In this document: one piece after another, positions 29,167 to 37,740 of the stretch | How positions within the stretch are numbered: position 1 is the stretch's first letter | Layout of the letters: each line of letters starts with the position of its first letter | From: Woeseia oceani | GTDB taxonomy: Bacteria; Pseudomonadota; Gammaproteobacteria; Steroidobacterales; Woeseiaceae | Assembly: GCF_001677435.1 (NCBI RefSeq) | Contig: NZ_CP016268.1 | Span: 186,001 to 250,000, forward strand | Direction of reading: 5' to 3' | Length of the DNA: 64,000 nucleotides | The notes under the pieces: model-generated | The model's database searches: none | Told to the model about the DNA's origin: nothing | The model's input: the letters and a program-made list of their open reading frames with translations, nothing else | Position numbers and translations under genes: made by a program

Positions 29167-30122
29167 GGCTTGTGGACCCGTTCACTGATGTCGCCCATCG
29201 ACGTCCACCAGAGCGTATCGCCGTAGCGCTGACGCAAGGTGGTGAACAGCAAGTCGAGGTAATTGCAGTACAGATCGTCGAGGCCGTCGGCCATCGTATG
29301 CCCGCCGCCGGTTTTGAATATGTGCGCCTTGATCGACAGCAGACCACCGTTATCGATGATGTCGAAGGCGCGTTGCGGCGTGGACGTTGCCTGAAAGTTC
29401 GCGCTGAAGTGCAGCAACCGGTTATGCGCGAGCTCCTGTGGAAAAAGCAGTGAGACTCCGCGCAGACCGCTCATGGCCGTTTGTGCGTCAGGGGAAACCG
29501 GTGTTAGCAGATCGCGACCCGAGCTGACGTAACGAAACGATTCATCGCCCAGCGCCTGGATCAACGCTTGCGGCAAATTCCATGCAGGTGGCTGGAAGCC
29601 GCCGGAATGTTTGAGTCCGGCGTTCATAAAGATGTCGAGGCCTTGCCGCAACATACCCGCACATTCGAGCTGACCCTGCTCCTGAAACTCAACAGCAAAG
29701 CGCGGGCCACGGTGCAAATGGTGCAGGCCGTGCATTGCGATCTCGGTGCGTGGCAGGGCATTCAGGTAGTCGACAAACGCCGCGTGCCGGTCGACGCGCA
29801 TCTTTCCCTCCGGATGCAGGGTCGGCCAGATGATGTGTTCGCGCACGATCGGAATACGGGTGAGTAGGGAAGGCCGGCGCACCAGTCCGCGCGGTCGCCA
29901 GTCGGGCGTTACGAATAGCGTGACTTTGAGTTGCGGATGCCGGTGCAGCATCGTCTCCACCCGGCCCAGCGCACCGTCGCCCAGATCACCGCCGGTTTCG
30001 TAATCGTCTTGCGATGTCGCCGGGTGCACGTCGTCGATGCTGAAACAGACAGCGGCAGTCTTGCCAGGCGGCAGCCAGTCAGGCGGTGAGGAAGGCGCGT
30101 TCATGCGGTTGAGAATACCCAT
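29160..30122 (-). CDS. Polysaccharide deacetylase-like protein
   Basis: A roughly 320-residue protein of the NodB-like (PIG-L excluded) carbohydrate esterase family: KTAAVCFSIDDVHPA provides the metal-binding Asp pair (DD), HGLHHLHRG the His ligands (HxxxH), and LSIKAHIFK a late His motif. I used the ATG at 30122 (AGGGTG just upstream); an ATG at 30104 is an alternative. It is the last host-type gene before tRNA-Arg and points away from it. Confidence 0.78.
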   Translation of the reverse strand: MGILNRMNAPSSPPDWLPPGKTAAVCFSIDDVHPATSQDDYETGGDLGDGALGRVETMLHRHPQLKVTLFVTPDWRPRGLVRRPSLLTRIPIVREHIIWPTLHPEGKMRVDRHAAFVDYLNALPRTEIAMHGLHHLHRGPRFAVEFQEQGQLECAGMLRQGLDIFMNAGLKHSGGFQPPAWNLPQALIQALGDESFRYVSSGRDLLTPVSPDAQTAMSGLRGVSLLFPQELAHNRLLHFSANFQATSTPQRAFDIIDNGGLLSIKAHIFKTGGGHTMADGLDDLYCNYLDLLFTTLRQRYGDTLWWTSMGDISERVHKPC

Positions 30123-30312
30123 GTCACCCTGACTGGCCAAAGAATTCAGTGCGTTACTGGGAAGCACGTCACTCTCGTGCGGTTTCGGGAGTGCAGCACT
30201 GGGATTGCTATCGATCAGGCAAAGCGCCGCGACATGTATTAGAATCCCGGCTCGATTTGCTCAGGCCCGTACGCCTTCGTCAGGCCCGACCGCCGAGCAA
30301 CACCGTCCCAAG

Positions 30313-30389
30313 GCGCCCGTAGCTCAGCTGGATAGAGTACTGCCCTCCGAAGGCAGGGGTCAGAGGTTCGAATCCTCTCGGGCGCGCCA
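30313..30389 (+). tRNA. tRNA-Arg (anticodon CCG)
   Basis: A 77-base cloverleaf. The acceptor arms GCGCCCG (30313-30319) and CGGGCGC (30379-30385) pair, followed by G and an encoded CCA. The D arm GCTCAGCTGGATAGAGT, anticodon arm CTGCC-CTCCGAA-GGCAG (anticodon CCG) and T arm GAGGTTCGAATCCTC are all intact. The element's integrase gene begins its 3' end 39 bases further on, so this tRNA is the probable integration site, with attL in its 3' end. The other copy of the 3' end is not in the window. Confidence 0.97.
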
Positions 30390-30428
30390 TTTTTCCCCTT
30401 AAACTTCAGAGTGTTATAAACGGTCCTC

Positions 30429-31544
30429 CTAAGCCGTTCCGACCACTGTCCTTATTTGCGTGAGATTTGCGTGAGGGGCAATTCGTAGCACCGTATTGGG
30501 TCTACGAACGCACACTTTTTCCGCCGCTTCGATGAGTCGTGCGATGTCCGGTGCCGAGTAGTGGGTTGTCATACGATCGGACTTGTGCCCTAACAAATCC
30601 TGACGATCCTCAAAACTAACACCCGCTGCACGCAGCCGATGCCCAAACGTATGCCGCAGGTCGTGTGCACGAACACTCGGCAAACCGGCTCGCGTCCTCG
30701 CCCGCTTCCACGCGGAATTGAGGATGCTCTTGATCGGATTGCCTCGATAAGTGAACACGAACTCGGCATGCCTACCCCGTTGTTCGTCGACAACGCGATG
30801 AGCAATGGTGTTGAGCACGACCACTCGTTCCTGACTGTTTTTGGTCTGGAACTGCTCGTTGATGGGCAAAATAAACACGCTCGTGTTGAGCTCGGGCAAC
30901 TGCACTTCCCAATTCCATCGGAGTTGCAGCACTTCCTGTTTCCTACAACCGGTGTTCACCTTATACAAGGCTATACGTTGCAGGTGCGAAGGCAGCTCCT
31001 GGAAGAATCGGTCTTGCTCTTCCCAGCTCAAGGGATACGGTTTTTTTACCGGTCCCTGCTCCATCTCGATTAGCGGTGGCGCTTCCAACCACGACATGCC
31101 GTTGTCGTGCCGCCAGACTCTGGCGGCCAAGTTCAGGATGCGCCGTATGCAGCTCAATTCCTTGTTGATCGTGCCGGCTGAAACGCCGTCTGCGCGACGG
31201 GCCCGGCGATACTGGGCAAGGGTGTCGTTGTGAATGCGATCCAACCGCAACTGCCCAATGTGTGGCATGGCCCGATCCAACGAATAGATGTCTCGTTGCA
31301 GGCTCTTCTTGTGCTGGTAATCCTCAAGGTACTTGAGGGCTGCTTGCTGAAACGTCCTTGTCGGTCGAATGCCGTAAACCGTAGCTTGACGAACTTCCTC
31401 CATGCGCAGCGCTAGGTATCGCTCCGCCTCATTGAGGTCACTCGTGCCACAGCTTTCGACCAATCTTCCGTATCCTTTGATTCTCTTGTCAATGCACCAA
31501 ATTTGGCCTCTTTTCTGGAGGCCGGGTGATCTTCTGCGTCCCAT
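30429..31544 (-). CDS. Tyrosine site-specific integrase of the element
   Basis: A 371-residue phage-type integrase beginning MGRRRSPGLQKRGQIWCIDK, with an N-terminal arm-binding and SAM-like domain and a catalytic domain holding Arg in NTGCRKQEVLQLRW, HDLRHTFGHRLR, LLGHKSDRMTTHYSAPD with the Tyr nucleophile. It is encoded against and right next to tRNA-Arg, the standard arrangement for tRNA-targeting islands. Its first 133 bases overlap the 3' end of the excisionase-like gene in another frame, implying shared transcription. Confidence 0.95.
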   Translation of the reverse strand: MGRRRSPGLQKRGQIWCIDKRIKGYGRLVESCGTSDLNEAERYLALRMEEVRQATVYGIRPTRTFQQAALKYLEDYQHKKSLQRDIYSLDRAMPHIGQLRLDRIHNDTLAQYRRARRADGVSAGTINKELSCIRRILNLAARVWRHDNGMSWLEAPPLIEMEQGPVKKPYPLSWEEQDRFFQELPSHLQRIALYKVNTGCRKQEVLQLRWNWEVQLPELNTSVFILPINEQFQTKNSQERVVVLNTIAHRVVDEQRGRHAEFVFTYRGNPIKSILNSAWKRARTRAGLPSVRAHDLRHTFGHRLRAAGVSFEDRQDLLGHKSDRMTTHYSAPDIARLIEAAEKVCVRRPNTVLRIAPHANLTQIRTVVGTA

Positions 31545-31789
31545 ATCGAACTCCTTTTGGCGGGACGCCCGTTGCGAGACTTATAGTCCTCCACCCAGGC
31601 ATCCAATTCAAGTCGGTCGAAAGCAATCCCGCGACTACCGATCGGGATTTTGGTGAGGTGTGGTCTTACTTCGGCGTTGAAGCGATTGCGGTCCATGCCA
31701 AGGTAAAATGGCGCATCGCGAAAGCGGATGAATCGCGGAAGGAGCTGGATTGCCAAAGTCGTGGCGGGTTTTACACTGTCCGTTGACAC
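31412..31789 (-). CDS. Excisionase/AlpA-like small DNA-binding protein
   Basis: A 125-residue protein from a GTG start (MSTDSVKPATTLAIQLLPRF), with a helix-turn-helix-like segment RFRDAPFYLGMDRNRFNAEVRPHLTKIPIG and RGIAFDRLELDAWVEDYKSRNGRP, the usual layout of MerR/AlpA-type recombination directionality factors. Its location directly upstream of, and overlapping, the integrase gene fits an excisionase. A GAGG lies 10 bases before the GTG. The same GAGG lies 5 bases before an ATG opening a 7-codon frame (31771-31794), a possible decoy. Confidence 0.7.
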   Translation of the reverse strand: MSTDSVKPATTLAIQLLPRFIRFRDAPFYLGMDRNRFNAEVRPHLTKIPIGSRGIAFDRLELDAWVEDYKSRNGRPAKRSSIWDAEDHPASRKEAKFGALTRESKDTEDWSKAVARVTSMRRSDT

Positions 31790-32559
31790 GCCATGGTTAC
31801 CTCGTTGTGGGTGGTTTTCGTGATTGGTGTGGGTCACTTGCGTTCGGACGCAGCGTTTTGATCGACTCACTCCCAGTTTCCAAGCGCTACTAGTTCGCCG
31901 TCTTAGTACAATCTAATTGGCACCGCCTGAGGTCTCGAAATTCATCGAGCATTGAGGTGTAGGTGCCGAGAGAGTCTTGGTCGCGCGATGAACGGATCAG
32001 CGTGTATAGGCACGTGATAGCCACGCAGAGGCGAATAGTTCCGCGTGAACCGGAGCTTACCTGTGTACGAATCGTGTGTTGGCCAAATTCAGGCCGAGAT
32101 TAACCGCGCCGGCATTCAAGTGCCTGCTGAGAAGGCATAGATACGCGAAGTGGGGTCGGCGACTATTGCCTCGGCGCCTGTTTCACGACCCTTTAATGGC
32201 GCTCCGGGCTCCGCATACTCCGGGAGCCGTGCTGCCGCCTTATCGTGGGGCGGAAGTGGTTTAACGGCGAAAACAGTAATCCCGAATTTTTGCGCTGGCA
32301 AGCTAAAAGTGGGACAAAAAATATGCCCCAGTTTGCATTCTGATCACTCAATTGATTGAGAGGTGTGGCGAACACCTCGATTGTTCGCTCACTTGTGACA
32401 ATATTTGTGATTGATCGGAAACGATGTCAGCAAAGAATGGCCAATCGAAGAGCTCAATTGGAGCAACAGACTGGTCGAACTCCGCCTTGGATGCGCTGGA
32501 ACGGTCATTGCGGCGTATGATAGCCAGTCTAATGCTCACGAACAGAATCGAGAATCGCG
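31790..32559. other. Gene-poor stretch between excisionase and TrlF-like gene
   Basis: About 770 bases with no convincing gene on either strand. It should contain the promoter of the excisionase/integrase unit and, probably, of the large ATPase gene. A small inverted repeat, GGCTCC/GGAGCC (32207-32228), and an A-rich patch with ATATGCCCC (about 32310-32330) are visible. I see no clear transposase remnant. Confidence 0.5.
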
Positions 32560-35550
32560 ATGGTGGCAAAGTCAACTGAAACGTCGTGGAGCACGCGGGG
32601 TTCCGAGTGGCACCGCTGGGACCCGCACTTGCACGCTCCGGGAACACTGCGTAACGATCAATTCGGCGGTGACTGGGATACGTACATACGGACAATCGAG
32701 ACGGCTGACCCTCCTGTTCGTGCGCTAGGCGTCACGGATTATTTTTGTGTCGAAACTTACAAACAGGTTGCCAAGCGAAAGGCCGACGGGCAATTGCTCG
32801 GCGTCGATTTCATTTTTCCGAATGTTGAGATGCGCTTGGATATCAAGACGGAGAAAAAACGACCAATTAATCTTCACTTGTTGTTTTCGCCGTCTGATGC
32901 AGAACACTGCGCTGAAATCGAGAGAATTCTCGGTCGGCTGGAGTATGAGTATCAGGACCGGACTTATCGTTGCAATCTGGCAGAATTGGAAGCTCTCGGC
33001 AGAGCGCACAATCCACAGCTGCAAGATAGCATGGCGGCGCTGCGGGCCGGGGCGAATCAGTTTAAGACTACACTGCCGGCGCTTAAGAAACTGTTCAAGT
33101 CGGAAGCATGGCTCCAGAGAAATTGTCTAGTGGCTGTCGCGGGCAGCAGCAACGACGGTACGGCTGGTCTGCAGAAAGACGACTCCTACGCCACAACCAG
33201 ACAGGAAATCGAACGATTTGCAGACATCATATTCGCAAGTACGCCCAGCCAAATTCAATTCTGGTTAGGCAAGAATCCGGGAGCCGATCGTGACTACATT
33301 GAGCGCACGTACCGCTCAGTGAAGCCGTGCATGCACGGTTGTGATGCCCATCAGCCATCGCAAGTGGTAGCGCCTAAGAAGGAACGGAATTGTTGGATAA
33401 AGGGTGACCTACACTTTGAATCCCTTCGGCAGGCCGTAATCGAACCCCAGAAACGTGTCTTCATTGGTCCGTTGCCACCTGATCATCATCAAGCGTCCTA
33501 TACGATCGACAGGGTGGAGACCAATAACGCTTCGTGGCATCAGAACGGCGAGATCGAGCTGAATAGCGATCTGGTCGCAATAATTGGTGCTCGCGGATCA
33601 GGCAAAACAGCCCTTGCTGACATGATTGCTGCAGGCACGAATGCAATCGCCCGGTCGCCGGGCGAATCGTCCTTTGTCAAACGCGCGTCTGTGCCTATTG
33701 ATCATCTGGGAGATGCGATAGTCGAGATTCAGTGGAAAGACGGGACGACACAGGAAGGTTACCTGAATCCAAAGCGGCAAGTTGCTGCGACGGAGACAGA
33801 TGAAGAGGGCGTACGCTATCTGTCGCAGCATTTCGTGGATCAACTGTGTTCGTCGGCGGGCCTGGCGACGGAGCTTCGAAAGGAAATGGAACGTGTGGTT
33901 TTCGAAGCAACCGATCCCACGCAAAGACTTGAGAGCGCTTCGTTTGAGGAACTCGCAAAGGTGTCACTGGAGCCGATACGTCGCCGCCGACAGGAAACAG
34001 TCGATACCGTTCTCAGGTTGTCTGATGAAGTTGTAATGGAAGAATCTCTTCTCGAGGAATTGCCAGGTCAGCAAAAATCGCTCGGCATACAGCAAAAACG
34101 AATCGAAGCTGATCGCAAGGCCCTAATGGGATTGATGCCGAAGGGAAAGGAACAAAGAGCAAAACGCCTGGCTCGATTTGAAAAAGCACATGCCGAAGTC
34201 ACGGCAAAAATCGAGGGTTTGGAGCGGCGAAAGAGAAAACTTGGTGATCTTCAAGCAGAGGTTAAGCAAATTGCGACCGTTACCGAGCCGGCACGCCTCG
34301 CAGACATGAAGAATCGATATTCTGGGACGGAACTGTCAGCTGAGCATTGGGCCTCATTTGGCATGGGGTTCGAAGGTGACGTAGAAAAAGTCATTAACGA
34401 GGCCACTCAAGAAACCGATAAGAAAATCAAGCAGGCGCGCGAAGGCGACCCAGCCAATCCCATCGACCGAAAGAAGACGCCCGAAGGCGCTTGGCCACTA
34501 AATGCACTGACAGAGGAGCGCGACAAGTTACGGAAGGACGCAGGGATCGATGCTAACAAGCAGAAGAAATACGAAGCGCTGCAAAAGGCAATTACCCGAC
34601 AGGAGGCTGCCCTTCGAAAGCTCGCGGCAGGTATTGCCAAGGGGGCTGGAGCAAAGGACCGACGTGCGGCCGCGATTGCATCTCGGCGCAAAGCGTATCT
34701 CAACGTGTTTAGCACGCTTATTGAGGAGGAGAATGAACTACGATCACTTTATGCACCGCTGGCAGCACAGCTAACCGAGGCTGCGGGGAGCCTCGCCAAA
34801 CTCCAGTTTGTGGTGCGTCGGTGTGTTGATCTTGCCGCCTGGGTTGAGGCGGGCGAGGAATTGTTCGATCTTCGCAGATCATCGCGCTTAAGGGGTCGTG
34901 GGAGCTTGCTCGCTGAGGCGGAGCAAAGGCTGTTGAGTGCTTGGTCCGTTGGGTCGGCCGACGACGTCGCAGACGCCATGGACGCATTTCGCGCCGAATT
35001 TGCAAGAGATCTAGTTGGAGCGATACCCGGCACCATCGAACCAGAAAGCAAAAAGGAGTGGATTCAAACTATCGCTGCCTGGTTGTATGATACATCACAT
35101 ATCAAAATCGAGTATGGAATTACCTACGATAGTGTTGCAATTGAGCAGCTTTCTCCCGGTACACGTGGAATTGTTCTCTTGCTGTTGTTTCTGGTATTAG
35201 ACAAGCACGACCGTCGTCCATTAATCGTCGATCAACCTGAGGAGAACCTAGATCCTAACTCGGTTTTCGAGGAGCTGGTGCCACACTTTCGTGAGGCCAG
35301 CAATCGACGACAGGTTGTCGTAGTTACGCATAACGCGAACCTAGTAGTGAACACCGACAGCGATCAAATCATAGTGGCAAGTTCACGACAGAGCGAAAGC
35401 GGCGGTTTACCCAAAATCTCGTACCAGCTCGGATCCCTGGAGAATCCGGACATCCGCAAAGCGGTTTGCGAGATCTTGGAAGGTGGTGAGCGGGCGTTTC
35501 TTGAGCGCGAACGCCGCTACCGGCTTCGTTGGGGTGATCAACAGAACTAG
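32560..35550 (+). CDS. PHP-domain/SMC-like ATPase, TrlF family (candidate defence protein)
   Basis: A 996-residue protein. The N-terminus has the metal-binding PHP-type motif WDPHLHAPG and later CDAHQP, a phosphoesterase-like domain of about 300 residues. An ABC/SMC-type ATPase follows: Walker A GARGSGKTALAD (about 348-360), a long charged coiled coil (about 480-750, rich in Lys, Glu and Arg), a signature-like LSPGTRGIVLLLLF, Walker B LIVDQPEENLD and an H-loop VVVTHNAN. I recall this architecture from the NCBI TrlF family. Related nuclease-ATPases act in anti-phage defence, so that role is inferred. Codon use is less GC-rich than the host part. Confidence 0.8.
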   Translation: MVAKSTETSWSTRGSEWHRWDPHLHAPGTLRNDQFGGDWDTYIRTIETADPPVRALGVTDYFCVETYKQVAKRKADGQLLGVDFIFPNVEMRLDIKTEKKRPINLHLLFSPSDAEHCAEIERILGRLEYEYQDRTYRCNLAELEALGRAHNPQLQDSMAALRAGANQFKTTLPALKKLFKSEAWLQRNCLVAVAGSSNDGTAGLQKDDSYATTRQEIERFADIIFASTPSQIQFWLGKNPGADRDYIERTYRSVKPCMHGCDAHQPSQVVAPKKERNCWIKGDLHFESLRQAVIEPQKRVFIGPLPPDHHQASYTIDRVETNNASWHQNGEIELNSDLVAIIGARGSGKTALADMIAAGTNAIARSPGESSFVKRASVPIDHLGDAIVEIQWKDGTTQEGYLNPKRQVAATETDEEGVRYLSQHFVDQLCSSAGLATELRKEMERVVFEATDPTQRLESASFEELAKVSLEPIRRRRQETVDTVLRLSDEVVMEESLLEELPGQQKSLGIQQKRIEADRKALMGLMPKGKEQRAKRLARFEKAHAEVTAKIEGLERRKRKLGDLQAEVKQIATVTEPARLADMKNRYSGTELSAEHWASFGMGFEGDVEKVINEATQETDKKIKQAREGDPANPIDRKKTPEGAWPLNALTEERDKLRKDAGIDANKQKKYEALQKAITRQEAALRKLAAGIAKGAGAKDRRAAAIASRRKAYLNVFSTLIEEENELRSLYAPLAAQLTEAAGSLAKLQFVVRRCVDLAAWVEAGEELFDLRRSSRLRGRGSLLAEAEQRLLSAWSVGSADDVADAMDAFRAEFARDLVGAIPGTIEPESKKEWIQTIAAWLYDTSHIKIEYGITYDSVAIEQLSPGTRGIVLLLLFLVLDKHDRRPLIVDQPEENLDPNSVFEELVPHFREASNRRQVVVVTHNANLVVNTDSDQIIVASSRQSESGGLPKISYQLGSLENPDIRKAVCEILEGGERAFLERERRYRLRWGDQQN

Positions 35551-35556
35551 CTGGTG

Positions 35557-36444
35557 TTACTCTCGACCGGCATGACAGAATGCGTTAACTAGTCGCTGGC
35601 AGTACAGAAGATCATCATCCTCGCCGACGCGGCGCATCGCGTAGGACAAGCTACTTTCCGGTGGACCGGGGTCGAGAGACTCGAAAAGTGTTGTCATTCG
35701 CTCGGCCGGGATGTTTCCGGCGCATCGGGCGACATCAATTCCAAGCAATCTTGCGCTCGCGAGCGGGTAGTCGAAATCGTCATCAAGCCAGTCGGCGTAC
35801 TCTTCTATCACGCGAGCAATGTTGTCGAGATCCAGATAGCGTTCCATCAATAACCGTAGATCGTATGCATCGCGGTCACCACGAATCAAACCACGGTCGC
35901 GCCACGCGGCTAGCTTTAGAAGCGCTTGACCTGCGGGTGACGCGACGTGAATTTCAAGGACCGGTGCTCGGCTCACTAGGAGTTTCCAACTGTCGGCATA
36001 CGCATCTGTAAAGCCGATGACGGATAGTACTTCGTTGAAGTGCGGCGGCCAGCAGATTTCGCCATCATCAGATTCGATCGCGCCGAATGGGATCAGATCG
36101 ATAGGCACACCGCTCTCGTGAAAGAACCGGTGTTGCTGATCTTCTGGGCAATGCCAGTTTCTTCGCTTAAGCAAGTGCACCAGGCGTTCGAGTTCTTCCC
36201 AATCGGCGACACGGATACCGAAGTCAATATCCCGAGTTGCGCGTCCCGCGTTAATGCCGAACCCCCAATCCAAAATCATGTCGCGGGCCATTGCACCGAC
36301 GACGAGGAACTCAATATTGCTGTCCGCGGCCAGTTCAGCAAGGTCAGTCAGGACCGTTGCGATAGGCCGATCAATCTTCGCGGATATGTCGAGCAACATG
36401 CTCGTCGTAAACCATGCGGGCCAGTTCGGCATTTCTTGCGTCAC
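35557..36444 (-). CDS. AbiEii-like nucleotidyltransferase toxin
   Basis: A 295-residue protein with a nucleotidyltransferase core: FLVVGAMARDMILDWGFGINAGRATRDIDFGI, with the GxxARD turn and the RDIDF acidic pair, and later VDLIPFG-like VPIDLIPFG. AbiEii toxins of type IV systems transfer nucleotides to tRNA or other targets. The frame starts inside the upstream AbiEi-like gene, overlapping it by 74 bases (or 29 if the Met before LLDISAKIDR is used), the normal antitoxin-toxin order. It converges with the TrlF-like gene, 6 bases apart. Confidence 0.75.
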   Translation of the reverse strand: MTQEMPNWPAWFTTSMLLDISAKIDRPIATVLTDLAELAADSNIEFLVVGAMARDMILDWGFGINAGRATRDIDFGIRVADWEELERLVHLLKRRNWHCPEDQQHRFFHESGVPIDLIPFGAIESDDGEICWPPHFNEVLSVIGFTDAYADSWKLLVSRAPVLEIHVASPAGQALLKLAAWRDRGLIRGDRDAYDLRLLMERYLDLDNIARVIEEYADWLDDDFDYPLASARLLGIDVARCAGNIPAERMTTLFESLDPGPPESSLSYAMRRVGEDDDLLYCQRLVNAFCHAGRE

Positions 36445-37393
36445 CGGTTGCGATTAGGTCGGCATACACCAACAGTGGGGGTACAATCTGGAGCGCTTTT
36501 TCCGGATAGTCGAAATGCCAGAATTGCTTTACAATCTCGACGTTGCCGTCGGGCACCTTCTGTAAACGATTCTCGAGCAGTAGTGTCGCCGGAACTTTGT
36601 CGGCATAGAGGGTGACGTCTTGCGGCTTTAGGTAGTGGGTCAGACGATCAGCGGCGATCTCTCCACCCCAGTACGCACGATGCGCCGCAATGTCGGTATC
36701 TTGCCACCATCGATCATGCGTTGTCGTATATCGGCCGAGTATCAGCTTCTCGCGAAGCCGGGCGGGGTAGTTCTCTACCCATAGATCTGTCAGGGCTCGC
36801 TTGTTGATCAGGCGCCGGGTTTTTGGTGTCGGTTCGATGAGGTAGCCGCCGTCGCGCAAGTCTCCCATAATCCAGGCGACCCCACCTAAGGCGATACCGG
36901 CGACCTCGGCTTGTTGCCGATAAGGTTTTTGTTCCAAGCCGGGTTGATTCAGCAGCGCAAAGATCAGTTTGAGTCCGGTCGGTTGGAACAGCCGTACGCG
37001 AGGCTTGGCGGTGGGAAGAATGTCCGGCTTGTTACCCGTCGCGAATACGTAGATGGGTGGTTCGTTTACGTACGTGTTACCGGCGGTATCAATGAACGGA
37101 ATGTTGCGCCGTCTGAGTCGGTCGGCTTGCTGGGGATTGACGTAGTCGGTCACCAGCATGGTCGGTGTGGGATCTTCGGCCAGCCTAGCGGCCAGCAGCG
37201 CGACGGTTTGTTTGTTGAGATACCGTTTTATCTCGACCCGATACGCAGTTGGGGTGGGAGCCTTGTTAAGGCGGATGAGGAGGTCCGCACCGGGTCCAGG
37301 TTCAATAGCGGTCAGATCAAGCCCTGTTCTTTCCCCTACGAGCTGAATGGCCGTATCGAGGAGGGCGTTTGGTTGGGCGGTGTTGACCTGCAT
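36371..37393 (-). CDS. AbiEi-like antitoxin of a type IV system
   Basis: A roughly 340-residue protein from the ATG at 37391-37393 (MQVNTAQPNALLDTA); a GTG 15 bases upstream is possible. Visible are a restriction-endonuclease-like N-terminal part (YRVEIKRYLNKQTVALLAARL, MLVTDYVNPQQADRLRRRNIPFIDTAGN) and a winged-helix part (LKLIFALLNQPG...RQQAEVAGIALGGVAWIMGDLRDGGYL). This matches AbiEi-type autorepressor antitoxins, which bind inverted repeats in their own promoter; two such repeats lie right upstream. It is followed by the overlapping toxin. Confidence 0.75.
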   Translation of the reverse strand: MQVNTAQPNALLDTAIQLVGERTGLDLTAIEPGPGADLLIRLNKAPTPTAYRVEIKRYLNKQTVALLAARLAEDPTPTMLVTDYVNPQQADRLRRRNIPFIDTAGNTYVNEPPIYVFATGNKPDILPTAKPRVRLFQPTGLKLIFALLNQPGLEQKPYRQQAEVAGIALGGVAWIMGDLRDGGYLIEPTPKTRRLINKRALTDLWVENYPARLREKLILGRYTTTHDRWWQDTDIAAHRAYWGGEIAADRLTHYLKPQDVTLYADKVPATLLLENRLQKVPDGNVEIVKQFWHFDYPEKALQIVPPLLVYADLIATGDARNAELARMVYDEHVARHIRED

Positions 37394-37412
37394 ATGTTCA
37401 GTTTCCACCGGT

Positions 37413-37429
37413 GTTCATTATTAATGAAC
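37413..37429. promoter_or_regulatory. Palindromic operator 1 of the AbiE-like locus
   Basis: GTTCATTATTAATGAAC, a 17-base near-perfect palindrome, sits 20 bases upstream of the antitoxin ATG. A near-identical copy is centred 61 bases further upstream. AbiEi antitoxins are known to repress through paired inverted repeats, so this is the likely autoregulatory site. Confidence 0.7.
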
Positions 37430-37473
37430 ATAGCATATTGTTGAACGAAAGCCAACGTTCACTGAAACTTGCT

Positions 37474-37490
37474 GTTCATAAATAATGAAC
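37474..37490. promoter_or_regulatory. Palindromic operator 2 of the AbiE-like locus
   Basis: GTTCATAAATAATGAAC is the second copy, with the arms GTTCAT/ATGAAC preserved and only the centre changed. Between the two copies there is a looser repeat TGAACG...CGTTCA (37442-37461), so the whole segment is rich in GTTCA half-sites. Confidence 0.7.
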
Positions 37491-37558
37491 GACGACACAT
37501 AGTGAACGCCTAGAATCCTAATTTGAAAACTTTATCGTCGGGTGAAAACCCTCAACGT

Positions 37559-37596
37559 GGCTTGGTCCGGAGGTATATATACCTCCGGACCAAGCC
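37559..37596. repeat. 38-bp perfect palindrome, core GGTATATATACC
   Basis: Every base from 37559 pairs with its partner up to 37596: the left arm GGCTTGGTCCGGAGGTATA is followed directly by its exact reverse complement, with no loop. There is no T tract after it. It lies 145 bases upstream of the AbiEi-like gene at 37741 and shares its central core with the next palindrome, but not its outer arms. Confidence 0.9.
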
Positions 37597-37620
37597 GACG
37601 AGGAATTACAATTCCATTCT

Positions 37621-37666
37621 CCTGACATCCATCGCAAGGTATATATACCTTGCGATGGATGTCAGG
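37621..37666. repeat. 46-bp perfect palindrome, same core
   Basis: Bases 37621-37666 are a perfect loopless palindrome of 23-base arms, with left arm outer part CCTGACATCCATCGC and centre AAGGTATATATACCTT. The centre lies 66 bases from the centre of the 38-bp palindrome. The ATG at 37741 starts 75 bases downstream. The pair may be the operator of the adjacent gene or a structure-forming DNA site. Confidence 0.9.
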
Positions 37667-37740
37667 GCAGTGCTTTTTGGAAGGTATCAAGGACGCTTCT
37701 CTCAGGTGCCTCCACATAACTATCGAGTACCGATTCACCG

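Noticed and set aside
30360-30389. Second copy of the tRNA-Arg 3' end (attR) inside the window
   Set aside because: I looked for the TTCGAATCCTCTCGGGCG segment on both strands by eye and did not find it; the right end probably lies outside.
37559-37666. Large palindromes read as rho-independent terminators or telomere (protelomerase) sites
   Set aside because: There is no T tract and no gene ending before them. No protelomerase or linear-replicon gene is visible, so neither reading is supported.
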